From NCBI RefSeq assembly GCF_000143685.1, contig NC_014328.1:2480001-2544000 (forward strand): a stretch of DNA of 64,000 bases, given 5' to 3'. Shown in pieces: positions 45,603-55,847 of the stretch; positions within the stretch are counted from its first letter, which is position 1, and each line of letters opens with the position of its first letter. This stretch comes from Clostridium ljungdahlii DSM 13528 (GTDB taxonomy: Bacteria > Bacillota > Clostridia > Clostridiales > Clostridiaceae). Below the pieces are notes generated by a model that was not told the DNA's origin, made no database searches, and saw nothing but the letters and a program-made list of their open reading frames with translations. The position numbers were made by a program, and so were the translations under genes.

Positions 45603-46736
45603 TCACTTTATTATATCTATATTATCAACTAAATCTGGAATATTTTTTCTATAAATTCTTCCTGAAAAAGCTTCATGTGGAAGTGATATAAATTTAGTAC
45701 CAGGCTGAATAATTCTTTCATAAATAGGGTCTGCAATTACAACTGCAGCATTTTGCAGATGCATCATTATACTATCTTCATCTTCTGCCAAGATATCTTC
45801 TGACAATAACAAATCAACTTCTGTTTCCAAAGGACATAAGACTTTAACTTTCATATTTTTTTCAAGTGCAAGTGCTGCAGCTAATGATTCCGAATAAATG
45901 CTTTCTCCAATAATAACTGTGTCACCACCACGCACAACTCGTTTATCATATGCAATTTGGGATTTTCCTGTACTAATTGCCCTATCCAGTGATTTCATTA
46001 CTACATCTGCAAACTGATCTCCCATTGGAACGCCTACAACATATGGTGTTCCAAACTTCTTCTGTAATTCTTTTGCTGCTAAAAGTCCAGTAGAAGAAAC
46101 AACTAAGTTTACTTCTGCAGCACCAGCTTGTTTCATTTGCTCTAGTGTACTTCCCATTGCCCATACAGATAAAACCTGAAAACCTGCTTCAGTTAATCGT
46201 CTTCTAATGCTATCCACACTGCTATTTACAGAATAATCTAAAGGAGTAGCACCAAGTACATTTACACTTTTTGTTATCTTAGATATACTCTCCACTGTAA
46301 ATCGTTTTACTATTTCAGCAAGAGCTTGTCCTGCTCCACATATGTAAGAATGCATTCCATTTGTTTCGATAGCAAACGTAGGAATTTTAGTTTCATTTTC
46401 AATCACTTCTGCAATAGCTGGAAAATCTGTGCCTATCATCATTGGAATAGGTGTACCTGCAATAGCTATAAACTTAGGATATAACTCATTTGCAGCTGCC
46501 ACAATATCATGTATTAATTTCTCATCATCACCCATGATAGCTTCCATTTCAGAAAGTCCTGTAATATAGATCATGCTGTCCATATCATACCAACGTGGTT
46601 CGTCATGAGTAGTATATGTTGAATTGCACCCTGATGCATCATGCATTACAGTCATCCCACCTAATTCATATAGTGCGGAACAAACACCTGACACATCTGC
46701 CGTATATGTTGAAATAAATGCTGATGCCTGTTTCAT
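45603..46736 (-). CDS. Nitrogenase-like component 1, K-type subunit, set 1
   Basis: 377 residues of the oxidoreductase/nitrogenase component 1 superfamily. The N-terminal VMHDASGCNSTYTTHDEPRW has Cys37 in the position of a cluster ligand. FIAIAGTPIPMMIGTDFPAI and FAIETNGMHSYICGAGQAL are the usual core strands. It is much shorter than NifK (about 520) and has only this one clear ligand cysteine. I set the start at the ATG at 46736, whose ATGA overlaps the stop of the D-type gene. Paralogous to the K-type subunit at 53481-54542, with the same Cys37 and EPRW motif. Substrate unknown. Confidence 0.82.
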   Translation of the reverse strand: MKQASAFISTYTADVSGVCSALYELGGMTVMHDASGCNSTYTTHDEPRWYDMDSMIYITGLSEMEAIMGDDEKLIHDIVAAANELYPKFIAIAGTPIPMMIGTDFPAIAEVIENETKIPTFAIETNGMHSYICGAGQALAEIVKRFTVESISKITKSVNVLGATPLDYSVNSSVDSIRRRLTEAGFQVLSVWAMGSTLEQMKQAGAAEVNLVVSSTGLLAAKELQKKFGTPYVVGVPMGDQFADVVMKSLDRAISTGKSQIAYDKRVVRGGDTVIIGESIYSESLAAALALEKNMKVKVLCPLETEVDLLLSEDILAEDEDSIMMHLQNAAVVIADPIYERIIQPGTKFISLPHEAFSGRIYRKNIPDLVDNIDIIK

Positions 46737-48061
46737 AAGCAGCAACCACACCTCCATCCTTTGATTTGTATAAGCTTTCGTACATCTTTAGGACATGTAA
46801 AAGCTTCTTTCATAAGTCCAGCAAGTCTCGCAATTCCATCAAAACCGTACATGCCGCCGCCTTCTACTATATTTACAAAGTATTCACTTCCTGTAAAATA
46901 AGCAGCCTTTTGTCCTATTGCAAGGCTCTTTTCACTACATTTTCTATCCAGAACACCCATCTTTGCATGTACTGTAGCATACACTTTAATATCAGGTTTG
47001 TTTTTTACAAGCCAGTCAAAATCTGTCTTGTCCCATTTTGTAAATGAATCTGCATATAGCCTGTCCACATTAAATCCATTTTCTACAAGCAATCGTGCAA
47101 GTCCACAAGGTCTTGGAACAGATGTATAATCTATGGAGATCTTTGAACCACCAATGACTTTTTTTGCTTCTTTCAAAGCATTTAAAGCTGCTGACTTTTC
47201 ATCTGCATATTCTTTTTTTGGTAATCCTAAATACTCTCTCAATGTATTCAAATTTTTTGTTATTTCATCAAATCCATAACATAAAGGCAAATGCAAATGC
47301 TTTTGTCCTAATTTGTCTTGCAAATAGTCTCCACCTGGTATTGCAACAGGCAGATAGGATATGTTTGCACAGCTTTCAGCCATATTAAGATATTCATCAT
47401 AGGTTTTGCAAAAAGTAATATCTTTCAGTTCATATCCATTTTCACGAATGATCCGTATAAGTTCACTGCTTTCATCCGTAGGAATATTGTTACCAATGAT
47501 ATTAATGCTTTTTTTGTTAATTTCCATTGGTTGAAGGATGCTGTATAATTGACGTTTCATTTTCTCATCCGGAGTCAGGCCACTTTTTCTCATAATTGGA
47601 TCCATATAACAATCCATGAAAGTCACATCCGGATATCTTTTTCGTAATTCTGTGTAAACTAGCTCCAAATCACATCCCATAAAATAATGTATGCAGGCAG
47701 TAAATATTAGAACTGCTGGAGGTTTTTGTGGAAGTTTATTGAGTATATCTGATACACCCTCAATAATAAGTTCCTCCATATCACCTTCAAGTACATTATT
47801 TTCCTGCACAGCTATAGTTGAGAATCTGTCCAACGTACCCATTTCTGCTGCCGTAAGAACAACTCCTCTTAAACAGTTTGCTGCACACACATATATCTGA
47901 TGTGACTTTGGAATAAGCATTCCAACATGAACTATATTCCATACTCCCCTAGCAGGAGCGTTATATTGCAGGCCAGATACAAATGGCTCAGGAAATGCAG
48001 CATCTTTTATTAAAGTACAGGTACCCGCCTCATCAACGTGTCCAGATACATTTATAAGCAT
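46733..48061 (-). CDS. Nitrogenase-like component 1, D-type subunit, set 1
   Basis: 442 residues. Candidate cluster cysteines are C59 and C63 in [11 protein letters not shown], and the Cys of [15 protein letters not shown], corresponding to the three cysteines that D-type subunits use. [19 protein letters not shown] near the C-terminus is family-like. The protein ends in WRCGCCL, an unusual Cys-rich tail. Start at the ATG at 48061 with AAAGGAG. It overlaps the H-type gene by 10 bases. It lacks clear counterparts of the FeMo-cofactor Cys275 and His442, so a dinitrogen role is not supported. Confidence 0.82.
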   Translation of the reverse strand: MLINVSGHVDEAGTCTLIKDAAFPEPFVSGLQYNAPARGVWNIVHVGMLIPKSHQIYVCAANCLRGVVLTAAEMGTLDRFSTIAVQENNVLEGDMEELIIEGVSDILNKLPQKPPAVLIFTACIHYFMGCDLELVYTELRKRYPDVTFMDCYMDPIMRKSGLTPDEKMKRQLYSILQPMEINKKSINIIGNNIPTDESSELIRIIRENGYELKDITFCKTYDEYLNMAESCANISYLPVAIPGGDYLQDKLGQKHLHLPLCYGFDEITKNLNTLREYLGLPKKEYADEKSAALNALKEAKKVIGGSKISIDYTSVPRPCGLARLLVENGFNVDRLYADSFTKWDKTDFDWLVKNKPDIKVYATVHAKMGVLDRKCSEKSLAIGQKAAYFTGSEYFVNIVEGGGMYGFDGIARLAGLMKEAFTCPKDVRKLIQIKGWRCGCCL

Positions 48062-48822
48062 GATATCTCCTTTCCACATATCCTCATGATAATCTCTGCC
48101 AGCTTTCTATACTGTTTTGCCATATCACTTTCAGGAAATGCTTCTATTACCGTCTTGTTCAAGGTTTCTGCCTCCTGGACGGCTTCACTTCTGTCCAGAG
48201 TGCCAACTATTTCTGAATGAATATCCTCTGCCAATTCGTCCACTTTTTCATATTCATTTTTCACATCTTTTCTGTTAAGAATAAGACCTCCAAGACCAGC
48301 ATAACCCCTGTTTTTAAAATTTTCTATAGCCATTGCAATATTGGCGGCTGCATGAATAGCCATGTTTTCACCTGAGGTTATAATAAATACTTTATCTGCA
48401 TAGCCCTTACGCATTGGCATAGAAAACCCTCCACATACTACATCTCCCAATACATCATATATTACCACATCTGGTTTATATATCTCATAAGCACCCTTTT
48501 CTTTCAATTTTTCAAGTGCTGCTATAATTCCCCTGCCTGCACATCCAAGGCCTGGATTAGGTCCACCTGCTTCCACACATATGACACCATTATAACCAAC
48601 AGTGACCATATCTTCTAAATCAAAATTATTCTTCTTTTCTCTTACAAGTTCAAGCACCGTATTCACGTTTCTTTTTTCATGAAGTGAAACTGTAGAATCA
48701 GCTTTAGGGTCGCATCCTATCTGCATAACCCTTATTCCTTTATCAGAAAGTGCAGCTGATATGTTAGAAACTGTTGTAGATTTTCCAATGCCACCTTTTC
48801 CATACACTGCAATTTTTATCAT
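48052..48822 (-). CDS. Nitrogenase-like iron protein (NifH/CfbC/BchL family), set 1
   Basis: 256 residues. P-loop [12 protein letters not shown] (about 7-18), switch IGCDPKADS, and both cluster cysteines: Cys94 in GLGCAGRG and Cys130 in [11 protein letters not shown]. The Arg of GCAGRG, the ADP-ribosylation site of NifH, is present. So this is an intact ATP-driven electron donor with a bridging 4Fe-4S cluster. It should reduce the D/K proteins encoded immediately downstream. The gene is separated from hypE by 38 bases within the operon. Confidence 0.92.
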   Translation of the reverse strand: MIKIAVYGKGGIGKSTTVSNISAALSDKGIRVMQIGCDPKADSTVSLHEKRNVNTVLELVREKKNNFDLEDMVTVGYNGVICVEAGGPNPGLGCAGRGIIAALEKLKEKGAYEIYKPDVVIYDVLGDVVCGGFSMPMRKGYADKVFIITSGENMAIHAAANIAMAIENFKNRGYAGLGGLILNRKDVKNEYEKVDELAEDIHSEIVGTLDRSEAVQEAETLNKTVIEAFPESDMAKQYRKLAEIIMRICGKEISCL

Positions 48823-48860
48823 AATGTGTTTCCTCCATACTATAATTTACTAGTGTTTAA

Positions 48861-49865
48861 TTAACATATTCTTGGAAGCAATTCTCCTCCTGGAGGTGGC
48901 AACAATGTTTCAGCACCAATTTCTGTTTTTACAATAACACGTCCTGGCATATCACAAGTGACCTCACCAATGATGGCTGCATCTTTGGAATATTTACCTT
49001 TATGTAATGTATCCACAAGTTTTGGAGCAATTTCTTTTGGAGCAAAAACCACAAGTCTTCCTTCACATGCAAGATATAGTGGTTCTAGCCCCAGCATGCC
49101 ACATACACCTTTTACACCATCTGCTACCGGTATACTCTTTGAATCTAATCTAATTCCGACTTTGCTCTGCTCGGCAATTTCATATAATACCGTACCGACA
49201 CCTCCACGTGTAGCGTCTCTGATTACATGAATATCTTTTGACGTATCAAACATAGCTTTTACTGTACCCCATAATGGTGCACAATCGCTGGTTACATCTG
49301 CTTCAATTCCAAACTCATCTCGTGCCAGTAAAACAGTACATCCATGACGTCCTATATCACCGGTTACAATAATCGCATCGCCTGGTTTTGCATTAAAACC
49401 AGAGGTATTAGCATCATCCATAATCTGTCCTATACCTGTTGTTGTTATAAATACTCCATCAACTTGTCCTTTTCCAGCAACCTTTGTATCTCCTGCGGCT
49501 ATTTTTACCCCTGCTTCCTTTGCAGTCTTTTCCATAGCTGCTGCAATTTTTTCTAACTTATCCATTGGAAAGCCCTCTTCAATGACAAAGGCACAGGACA
49601 AATACAGAGGTTTCGCTCCCATACAGGATAAGTCATTTACTGTACCGCAAATGCTTAATTTACCAATATTTCCACCCGGAAATTCCGATGGAGAAACAAT
49701 AAATCCATCTGTTGTAAAAGCTAGTTTACCTCCCTTAATATTCAATACTGCAGCATCATCTGCTGTGAGATCAGGATTCAAAAAATGAGCTCTAAAAACC
49801 TGATCTATTAATTCTGATGTTTGTCTTCCTCCAGCTCCATGAGCTAGTGTAACTGTTTTATCCAT
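48861..49865 (-). CDS. hypE: Hydrogenase maturation protein HypE (carbamoyl dehydratase)
   Basis: 334 residues of the PurM/ThiL ATP-binding fold: LAHGAGGRQTSELI at the N-terminus, DDAAVL, FTTDGFIVSP, AGDTKV, RDATRGGVGTVLYE, and the C-terminal ending LLPRIC, where the last Cys carries the carbamoyl group that is dehydrated to cyanide. It overlaps hypD by 8 bases. It works with HypF to supply cyanide ligands for iron in the HypC-HypD complex. Confidence 0.95.
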   Translation of the reverse strand: MDKTVTLAHGAGGRQTSELIDQVFRAHFLNPDLTADDAAVLNIKGGKLAFTTDGFIVSPSEFPGGNIGKLSICGTVNDLSCMGAKPLYLSCAFVIEEGFPMDKLEKIAAAMEKTAKEAGVKIAAGDTKVAGKGQVDGVFITTTGIGQIMDDANTSGFNAKPGDAIIVTGDIGRHGCTVLLARDEFGIEADVTSDCAPLWGTVKAMFDTSKDIHVIRDATRGGVGTVLYEIAEQSKVGIRLDSKSIPVADGVKGVCGMLGLEPLYLACEGRLVVFAPKEIAPKLVDTLHKGKYSKDAAIIGEVTCDMPGRVIVKTEIGAETLLPPPGGELLPRIC

Positions 49866-50916
49866 TTATTTTTCCTCCATACTGATAATATGCTGAACAT
49901 GCTCCTTCATTAGATACCATACAGGCTCCAACAGGATGTAGTGGTGTGCATCCTTTGCCAAATACTTTGCAATCCGACGGCTTGCATTTTCCTTGCAAAA
50001 CATCACCACATCGGCAAGCCGGATTACTTCTTCCCTCTACTTTTCCTAAATGAAATTTGTCTCTGGCATCAAACTCTTTATAAGCTTCTTTCAATTTAAG
50101 ACCTGAATTTTTGATAATGCCAAGACCTCTCCATTCAGAATCGCAGTCCTCCATAACCTCAGATACAATAGTCTGAGCCGCTTTACTACCTTCATATGTT
50201 ACAACTCTCGGATAACAGTTTTTAAAAAAGCTTTCTCCTTCTTGTAATTTTGTGATTACTACAGCAAGTGCTGTCATGATTTCATTTGCAGTAAAACCTG
50301 TTATTACTCCACTAACACCTTCGTTAACTAAAGACTCACATAACTCCGTACCTGTAATAGCATGTACATGGCCAGGATATAAAAACGCATCTGCGCTATT
50401 TTTTAGTGTTTTGTATACTCCCGGCATGGTTTTGTTTGCCGTAAGTAATGCAAAATTTTTAAGTTCTGCACCTTTTGCCTTTTTTACAGCCAGACAGCTG
50501 GCAGGTGTGGTTGTCTCAAATCCTACTGATAAGAATACTACCTGCTCATCAAGGTGGTCTCTAGCATACTCATAAGCATCAATAGGTGAATATACTATTT
50601 GAACTTTGGCGCCTTTTGATCTGGCTCCAGCAAGGTTCATTTCTGAACCAGGCACTCTTACTAAATCTCCAAAGGTACATATGGTGGCATTATGGTCAAG
50701 GGCCAGCATAATAGCTTCATCAATAAAGCCAACGGGTGTAACACAAACCGGACATCCCGGTCCTGATATGAGTTCAATATTTTCTGGTATTATATTTCTG
50801 ATTCCAAGTCTGAATATCTCATGGGTATGAGTTCCACAAACCTCCATAATACGGATCTTTGGTCCGTCATAGGATTCAATAATTTCCTTTGCGGTCTTTT
50901 TAACGTTCTCAGCCAT
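49858..50916 (-). CDS. hypD: Hydrogenase maturation protein HypD
   Basis: 352 residues with the redox/iron motif MEVCGTHTHEIFR (about 24-36), GPGCPVCVTP, and a C-terminal 4Fe-4S region (ACRCGDVLQGKCKPSDCKVFG, read in two parts, and CTPLHPVGACMVSNEGAC). It holds the iron atom on which Fe(CN)2CO is built. It overlaps hypC by one base (TAATG). All family cysteines that I know appear present, so the protein should be active. Confidence 0.95.
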   Translation of the reverse strand: MAENVKKTAKEIIESYDGPKIRIMEVCGTHTHEIFRLGIRNIIPENIELISGPGCPVCVTPVGFIDEAIMLALDHNATICTFGDLVRVPGSEMNLAGARSKGAKVQIVYSPIDAYEYARDHLDEQVVFLSVGFETTTPASCLAVKKAKGAELKNFALLTANKTMPGVYKTLKNSADAFLYPGHVHAITGTELCESLVNEGVSGVITGFTANEIMTALAVVITKLQEGESFFKNCYPRVVTYEGSKAAQTIVSEVMEDCDSEWRGLGIIKNSGLKLKEAYKEFDARDKFHLGKVEGRSNPACRCGDVLQGKCKPSDCKVFGKGCTPLHPVGACMVSNEGACSAYYQYGGKING

Positions 50917-51122
50917 TATAATTCCTCCATGATTTTATCTGTTTCACTCTGATCATCGTTTGTAATTTTTGAAATGGCAATTCCTGCATGAACCATAACG
51001 TAATCGCCTGGTTCCAATTCATCGATTAATTCTGCAGATACCTCTCTTTTTGCTCCTGAGGCATCAATTAGAGCCATTCCTTCTTTAATCTTTACAACTC
51101 TTGCTGGTAAACCTACACACAT
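50916..51122 (-). CDS. hypC: Hydrogenase maturation chaperone HypC
   Basis: 68 residues, starting MCVGLPARVVKI with the essential Cys2, followed by the OB-fold motif LIDELEPGDYVMVHAGIAI. It carries the iron centre between HypD and the acceptor protein. It overlaps the 3' end of hypF by 38 bases, an unusually long overlap. Which protein accepts the iron group here is open, since no hydrogenase large subunit is nearby. Confidence 0.94.
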   Translation of the reverse strand: MCVGLPARVVKIKEGMALIDASGAKREVSAELIDELEPGDYVMVHAGIAISKITNDDQSETDKIMEEL

Positions 51123-53484
51123 AGCTATTCTCCTCCCCTTTTTTCAATTTATTTATATGTTCCATTGCTGCTACTGCCTGACCTAGTGCTATTCCACCAT
51201 CATTTGGCGGCAGCAAACTATGAATTAAAATTTTAAATCCAAGTTTTCTCAAACGGTCTAGGCTCATTTTTAATAATAACTGATTTTGATATACTCCTCC
51301 ACTTAATGCTATGGTTTTGATTCCAGTGTTTCTAGAAGCTTGTATACATCCAGCTGCAATCATATCTGACAATTTTTCATGGAAAAAGTAAGCAAGCATC
51401 GCTGCATCTTTCCCAGCTAAAGTTTCCTCTATGATTTTCTTTACTAAAACATCTGTTGCCAAAATTAGCTGTCCATTTGAATTCTCATAAACAAGATTTG
51501 AAAGTTCAATACTATCCACATCAGTAATTTTGCTGCCACTATTATGGTCTGCATGTTTTTCTTCATAAGCCTCTGCTGCAAATTCAAGGGTAGTAGAAGC
51601 TTCCCCTTCAAAAGATGATTGTTTTCTGATATTCAAAATAGCACTTACAGCATCAAACAAACGCCCTGCACTTGTAGATGTTATGCTGTTTATTTTGTTG
51701 TCAGCCATCATAAACTGAACATCGCAGTTCTTCTCATCACATAATTTAAGCTGTCTTACAACTTCAGCTGCTTTTTCTTTATCTTTATATATACTGTAAA
51801 TCATGGATACCGCAATTCTCCAGCCCTCTTTAGCTGACATGTCACCACCAATCTGAACAAAAGGTTTTATGCTGCCAAGCCTTTCAAATCCATCATAAGT
51901 AACTTGCAATAGCTCTCCACCCCAAATGGTTGCATCTGTTCCATATCCCGTTCCATCAAATGAAACGCCTATAACTGGATCAGAATAATCATTTTCAGCC
52001 ATACAAGATAGAATATGTGCATAATGATGTTGAACCTGCAGCACGGGAATTCCAATTTCCTGTGCCATGTAAGTAGTATTATACTTTGGATGCATGTCAC
52101 ATGCCACAATTGTTGGCGTTGTCTCAAGTAAAGTTTCCAATCTTGTAATAGACTCTTTCAATGCTTTTACTGTTCTCAAATCTTCCATGTCACCAACATA
52201 TGGAGACTGATAAAACAAATCATTTTTACCTATACAAAAAGTATTCTTGAGTTCACCACCAACTGCCAGTACTTCCCCTTTAAATCCGTTTGAAACCATA
52301 AACGGAAGCGGCGCATATCCTCTGGAACGCCTTATCATATAAGGTTTTTCTTCAAAGAAATCCATAACCGAGTCATCTGCACGAATACGAATCATTCTGT
52401 TATGTGATAAAATAACATCACACATCTTTGATAATTCTGTTATTGCATCATTGTCATCTCTACATATTGGTGCACCTGATGTATTACCACTTGTCATAAC
52501 CAGGCAATCCGGCATAACTATATCATCATCATATGTAAATATCAAAAGTTGAACAGGAGCATAGGGAAGCATAACTCCAATCTTTGGATTATCAGGTGTC
52601 ACAGCATCACACACCATTTTGCTTTGCTTTCTTTTCAGAAGTATAATTGGTTTCTGATGACCATCCAGTACTTCTTTTTGAACTTTTGTAACTTCACATT
52701 CACGTTCTACAGTTTCCATGTCCCGCATCATAACTGCAAAGGGCTTTGCAGGTCTTGTCTTTAATTTTCTAAGCCTCTCTACAGCTTCCTGATTTGTGGC
52801 ATCACAGCAAAGATGGAAACCTCCAATTCCCTTTATAGCTGCAATCCCTCCATCATGGATTACTTGTCTTGTATAAGTAATTGCAGTCCTGCCCCGCTCG
52901 CCTCTTCCAATTAAGTAAACCTCCGGGCCGCATTCATTGCAGCATACCGGCTGCGCATCATATCTTCGAGTTTCTGCATGAGTATATTCATATTCACACT
53001 CCGGACACATTGGAAATTCACCCATGCTGGTACGTACACGATCATAAGGCATGGAATCTAAAATAGTAAGTCTTGGTCCGCAGCACGTACAGTTTATAAA
53101 GGGATGAAGATATCGTCTGTTATTCTTATCAAAAAGTTCTCTTTTACACTCTGGACAGATGGCAATATCAGGAGATACAAAAATCTCACCTTGTACATGT
53201 TCACTTTCAATAATTTCAAAGTCCTGAAATTTTTCTGACTCTTCCTCTTTATGCACATCAATTTTTAATATTGATGAACGCTTTGGAGGATTGTGTTCTA
53301 AATCGTACAAAAAACCCTCTAATTCACTTTCACTACCTTGAGCCCATATTTCCACATAAGGTCCTTTATTGCATACACTTCCCCGTATATGATTTTTATC
53401 TGCATGCCGGCTTACTGTAGGTCTAAATCCAACTCCCTGCACAATACCATAGACTCTAATAGATAAAGTTTTATAATCTTTCAT
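51085..53484 (-). CDS. hypF: Carbamoyltransferase HypF
   Basis: 799 residues, full length. Acylphosphatase domain (RVYGIVQGVGFRPTV), two zinc fingers (CPECKRELFD...CTCCGP and CPECEYEYTH...CCNECGP), YrdC-like domain (GGIAAIKGIGGFHLCCDAT) and a Kae1-like C-terminal domain (QHHYAHILSCMAEN, VSFDGTGYGTDATIWGGE). It makes thiocarbamate on HypE from carbamoyl phosphate. I used the ATG at 53484, whose ATGA overlaps the stop of the K-type gene in set 2, which couples it to the nitrogenase-like set. Confidence 0.95.
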   Translation of the reverse strand: MKDYKTLSIRVYGIVQGVGFRPTVSRHADKNHIRGSVCNKGPYVEIWAQGSESELEGFLYDLEHNPPKRSSILKIDVHKEEESEKFQDFEIIESEHVQGEIFVSPDIAICPECKRELFDKNNRRYLHPFINCTCCGPRLTILDSMPYDRVRTSMGEFPMCPECEYEYTHAETRRYDAQPVCCNECGPEVYLIGRGERGRTAITYTRQVIHDGGIAAIKGIGGFHLCCDATNQEAVERLRKLKTRPAKPFAVMMRDMETVERECEVTKVQKEVLDGHQKPIILLKRKQSKMVCDAVTPDNPKIGVMLPYAPVQLLIFTYDDDIVMPDCLVMTSGNTSGAPICRDDNDAITELSKMCDVILSHNRMIRIRADDSVMDFFEEKPYMIRRSRGYAPLPFMVSNGFKGEVLAVGGELKNTFCIGKNDLFYQSPYVGDMEDLRTVKALKESITRLETLLETTPTIVACDMHPKYNTTYMAQEIGIPVLQVQHHYAHILSCMAENDYSDPVIGVSFDGTGYGTDATIWGGELLQVTYDGFERLGSIKPFVQIGGDMSAKEGWRIAVSMIYSIYKDKEKAAEVVRQLKLCDEKNCDVQFMMADNKINSITSTSAGRLFDAVSAILNIRKQSSFEGEASTTLEFAAEAYEEKHADHNSGSKITDVDSIELSNLVYENSNGQLILATDVLVKKIIEETLAGKDAAMLAYFFHEKLSDMIAAGCIQASRNTGIKTIALSGGVYQNQLLLKMSLDRLRKLGFKILIHSLLPPNDGGIALGQAVAAMEHINKLKKGEENSYVCRFTSKSCKD

Positions 53485-54542
53485 ATCATACACATCTTTC
53501 CTGAAACTGCAAAATGTGGTGTGCCCACATACCTTCCCTTGAAGTTAGGTATTGCACGTTTCAATATATTATCACCTACAATTACATCGTAATTTCCTTG
53601 TTCTATAAGTTCTACAAACTGGTCCTCTTCTGTAAGAGAAATATCTTTTGCTTCTTTAAGCTCGTCCTTTAACATAAACCATGAAGCAACTGTTATGTCT
53701 GAATTCACATTTTCATTTATTTTATCTCTGATAGAATTTGCTATAACCTGCTGATGTATTACTAAAACTTTTTTACCCTCAAAACTTTTAAACTGTCCTT
53801 TCATCTCATCCTGTAACATATCTCCTACCAGCGGATAATAAATTTCATAAGGTGTTCCAAATCTCTCTTTTAAATACTGTGCAGCCTTTAATCCAGCAGG
53901 TGATACTACTATATTTTTAAATACACTCCCTGCAGCCTCTACCTTTGACAAATCCGATTCCATACCATAGCAGTAAACATTTTTGAAACCCTCAGATTTT
54001 AGTGTCATTTCTATTTTATCTGCTGCCTTTAAATCACTTACATCAAGTGGGATTGTACCAATTACACCAATGCTTTCTTTATCTACTGTGACGCCATCTT
54101 TTGCAAAGGTCTCAAACATTTTAAGATAAGCCTTTTCAGCCCCTATATCATATAATTCCATACCAGTAGTTTCTATGGTAATGACCGGTACATCAAGTTT
54201 TTTTTCTGACATTTTCTTTATTGCTTTGTAATCAGTAGCAATAACTGAAGGTACCGGAGTTCCGATAATTGCTGCAAATTTTGCTTCCACTTTTTTAGCA
54301 GCATCTGCAAGTTTTGCCACAAGCCTGTCATCACGCCCCAGTATAGCATCCATATCACGAAGACCAGCACTGAAAATGGCGCTTTTTTCTGCATTCCATC
54401 TAGGCTCATCGAATCCACATACGTTACCAGCACATCCCCCTGCATCACAGATAACTATAATTCCCCCAAGCTTATAAAGAACAGATGCTGCACCAGACTG
54501 ATCTGGTGCAAAAGGTGGTATGTATTTTCTTAATCCTTTCAT
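53481..54542 (-). CDS. Nitrogenase-like component 1, K-type subunit, set 2
   Basis: 353 residues. N-terminal VICDAGGCAGNVCGFDEPRW has Cys37 aligned with the same residue in set 1, plus Cys32 and Cys42. FAAIIGTPVPSVIATDYKAI and VITIETTGMELYDIGAEKAY follow, as in set 1. It begins directly after the D-type stop. The two K-type proteins share length, order of motifs and the EPRW signature but differ in much else, so they are old duplicates rather than recent copies. Confidence 0.82.
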   Translation of the reverse strand: MKGLRKYIPPFAPDQSGAASVLYKLGGIIVICDAGGCAGNVCGFDEPRWNAEKSAIFSAGLRDMDAILGRDDRLVAKLADAAKKVEAKFAAIIGTPVPSVIATDYKAIKKMSEKKLDVPVITIETTGMELYDIGAEKAYLKMFETFAKDGVTVDKESIGVIGTIPLDVSDLKAADKIEMTLKSEGFKNVYCYGMESDLSKVEAAGSVFKNIVVSPAGLKAAQYLKERFGTPYEIYYPLVGDMLQDEMKGQFKSFEGKKVLVIHQQVIANSIRDKINENVNSDITVASWFMLKDELKEAKDISLTEEDQFVELIEQGNYDVIVGDNILKRAIPNFKGRYVGTPHFAVSGKMCMI

Positions 54543-55847
54543 CTATGCCTCCTTACCAAAACAATCCAACGAATGTTTCAATTCCTCAAATAATTTTTTT
54601 ACGCCAGCATACCCAAAGGGCTGAATGTCCTCATTCCAAGGTACATTTACACAATCAGGGTGGTAGTACTCTGCATCCTTGCCAATGGTTATATCAATCT
54701 TTTCTTCACTGCAGTCATAATAAATCATGGTAGGTTCAAGATTGGAATAAATCTTAGTCTTAGGACTCAATTTTGCAACTTTTCTGATATAAACAAAGTC
54801 TTCAGCCGTAAGACTAGCATATATTTCAGCTACTTTAAATCCATATCTTAAAAGTGCCAAGGAGAGTTCAAAAGAATTAGCATTCATTGCTTCACCTACT
54901 GCAAAGGTTATATCAGGATAAGCAGCTTTTAATTCATCTATGGCCTTTTTTGCTTCATCATAATATTTTTGATCATCAAAGCTTGTACCAAGAGCACTGG
55001 TGAAAATTTTGTATTGACTTTGTACTTTATCTATCTGATACAGTCGTACAAGCTCTGCTGATGGAATATTCAGTCGTTTCATAATATCATCTGCTGCAAA
55101 TCTTGCTTCTGGATTCAATACAAGATTAAAATTTGCCTCTCCCATATGCATATATTCATCAAAATCTTTACAGCGGGAGATCTCATTTATTTTCTTCATG
55201 CCAATATGGTGCAGCAAATCATATAGTTCTGAGTTTTCCATAAGTGGAGCAAAATATCCCAGTATATTAACTGTATCCAGCTTTTTTTCCATTGGTTTAA
55301 GAAGTGAATAAATGGACTGCCTTACATGTACCATAGGAGGCTTACGACCTTCTCTTGTTAATGCATACATATAACAGGGAAGAACAGGAATATTTACCTT
55401 ATCCATAGCTTTTCTGCAAACACGCTCCATGTCTGTTCCGAGGAGTGCATCAACACATGTAATACAAATCATAACCACTGACGGCATACTTGGTGTACAC
55501 TTACAAATCTCTTCAACTGCCTGTGGAATATTCTTCAAATGAGCTCCAGTAACAATATCAGTTTCATCCATTACCAAGTAGAACATTCTCTCACTGTATC
55601 CACCCTGCTCACTTAATGTTGTCGTATTCCTGCCGCAGCACCCAGGAGCTACTAAAAGCATAACTGACCCTGGTATTGCTAGTCCTGCACGCTTAACTCC
55701 AAATCCTTGCGCACCAGGTGAATTAAAAGAAAGAGTTGCTGGTGAACTGTAAATCAAATGGGTATTCGAAATAAGTTCTGCAGGAATATTATCTTTACCT
55801 TCTGCGGCTAAGTTTTCTGCTGTAATATAATATGACTCTTTTTTCAT
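54543..55847 (-). CDS. Nitrogenase-like component 1, D-type subunit, set 2
   Basis: 434 residues. A conserved strand [12 protein letters not shown] gives Cys70 and Cys71, and [15 protein letters not shown] gives Cys131 in the third-ligand position. [20 protein letters not shown] and IEMALE-like helices follow, and a C-terminal [20 protein letters not shown] resembles the IGxxxE region of NifD/BchN proteins. It overlaps the H-type gene by ATGA. It could be either a catalytic D subunit or a NifE-like scaffold to set 1. Sequence alone does not decide. Confidence 0.82.
   Translation of the reverse strand: MKKESYYITAENLAAEGKDNIPAELISNTHLIYSSPATLSFNSPGAQGFGVKRAGLAIPGSVMLLVAPGCCGRNTTTLSEQGGYSERMFYLVMDETDIVTGAHLKNIPQAVEEICKCTPSMPSVVMICITCVDALLGTDMERVCRKAMDKVNIPVLPCYMYALTREGRKPPMVHVRQSIYSLLKPMEKKLDTVNILGYFAPLMENSELYDLLHHIGMKKINEISRCKDFDEYMHMGEANFNLVLNPEARFAADDIMKRLNIPSAELVRLYQIDKVQSQYKIFTSALGTSFDDQKYYDEAKKAIDELKAAYPDITFAVGEAMNANSFELSLALLRYGFKVAEIYASLTAEDFVYIRKVAKLSPKTKIYSNLEPTMIYYDCSEEKIDITIGKDAEYYHPDCVNVPWNEDIQPFGYAGVKKLFEELKHSLDCFGKEA

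Noticed and set aside
49858-53484. Standard hydrogenase locus
   Set aside because: HypC, D, E and F are present, but there are no hydrogenase subunits, hypA, hypB or maturation protease in the window.
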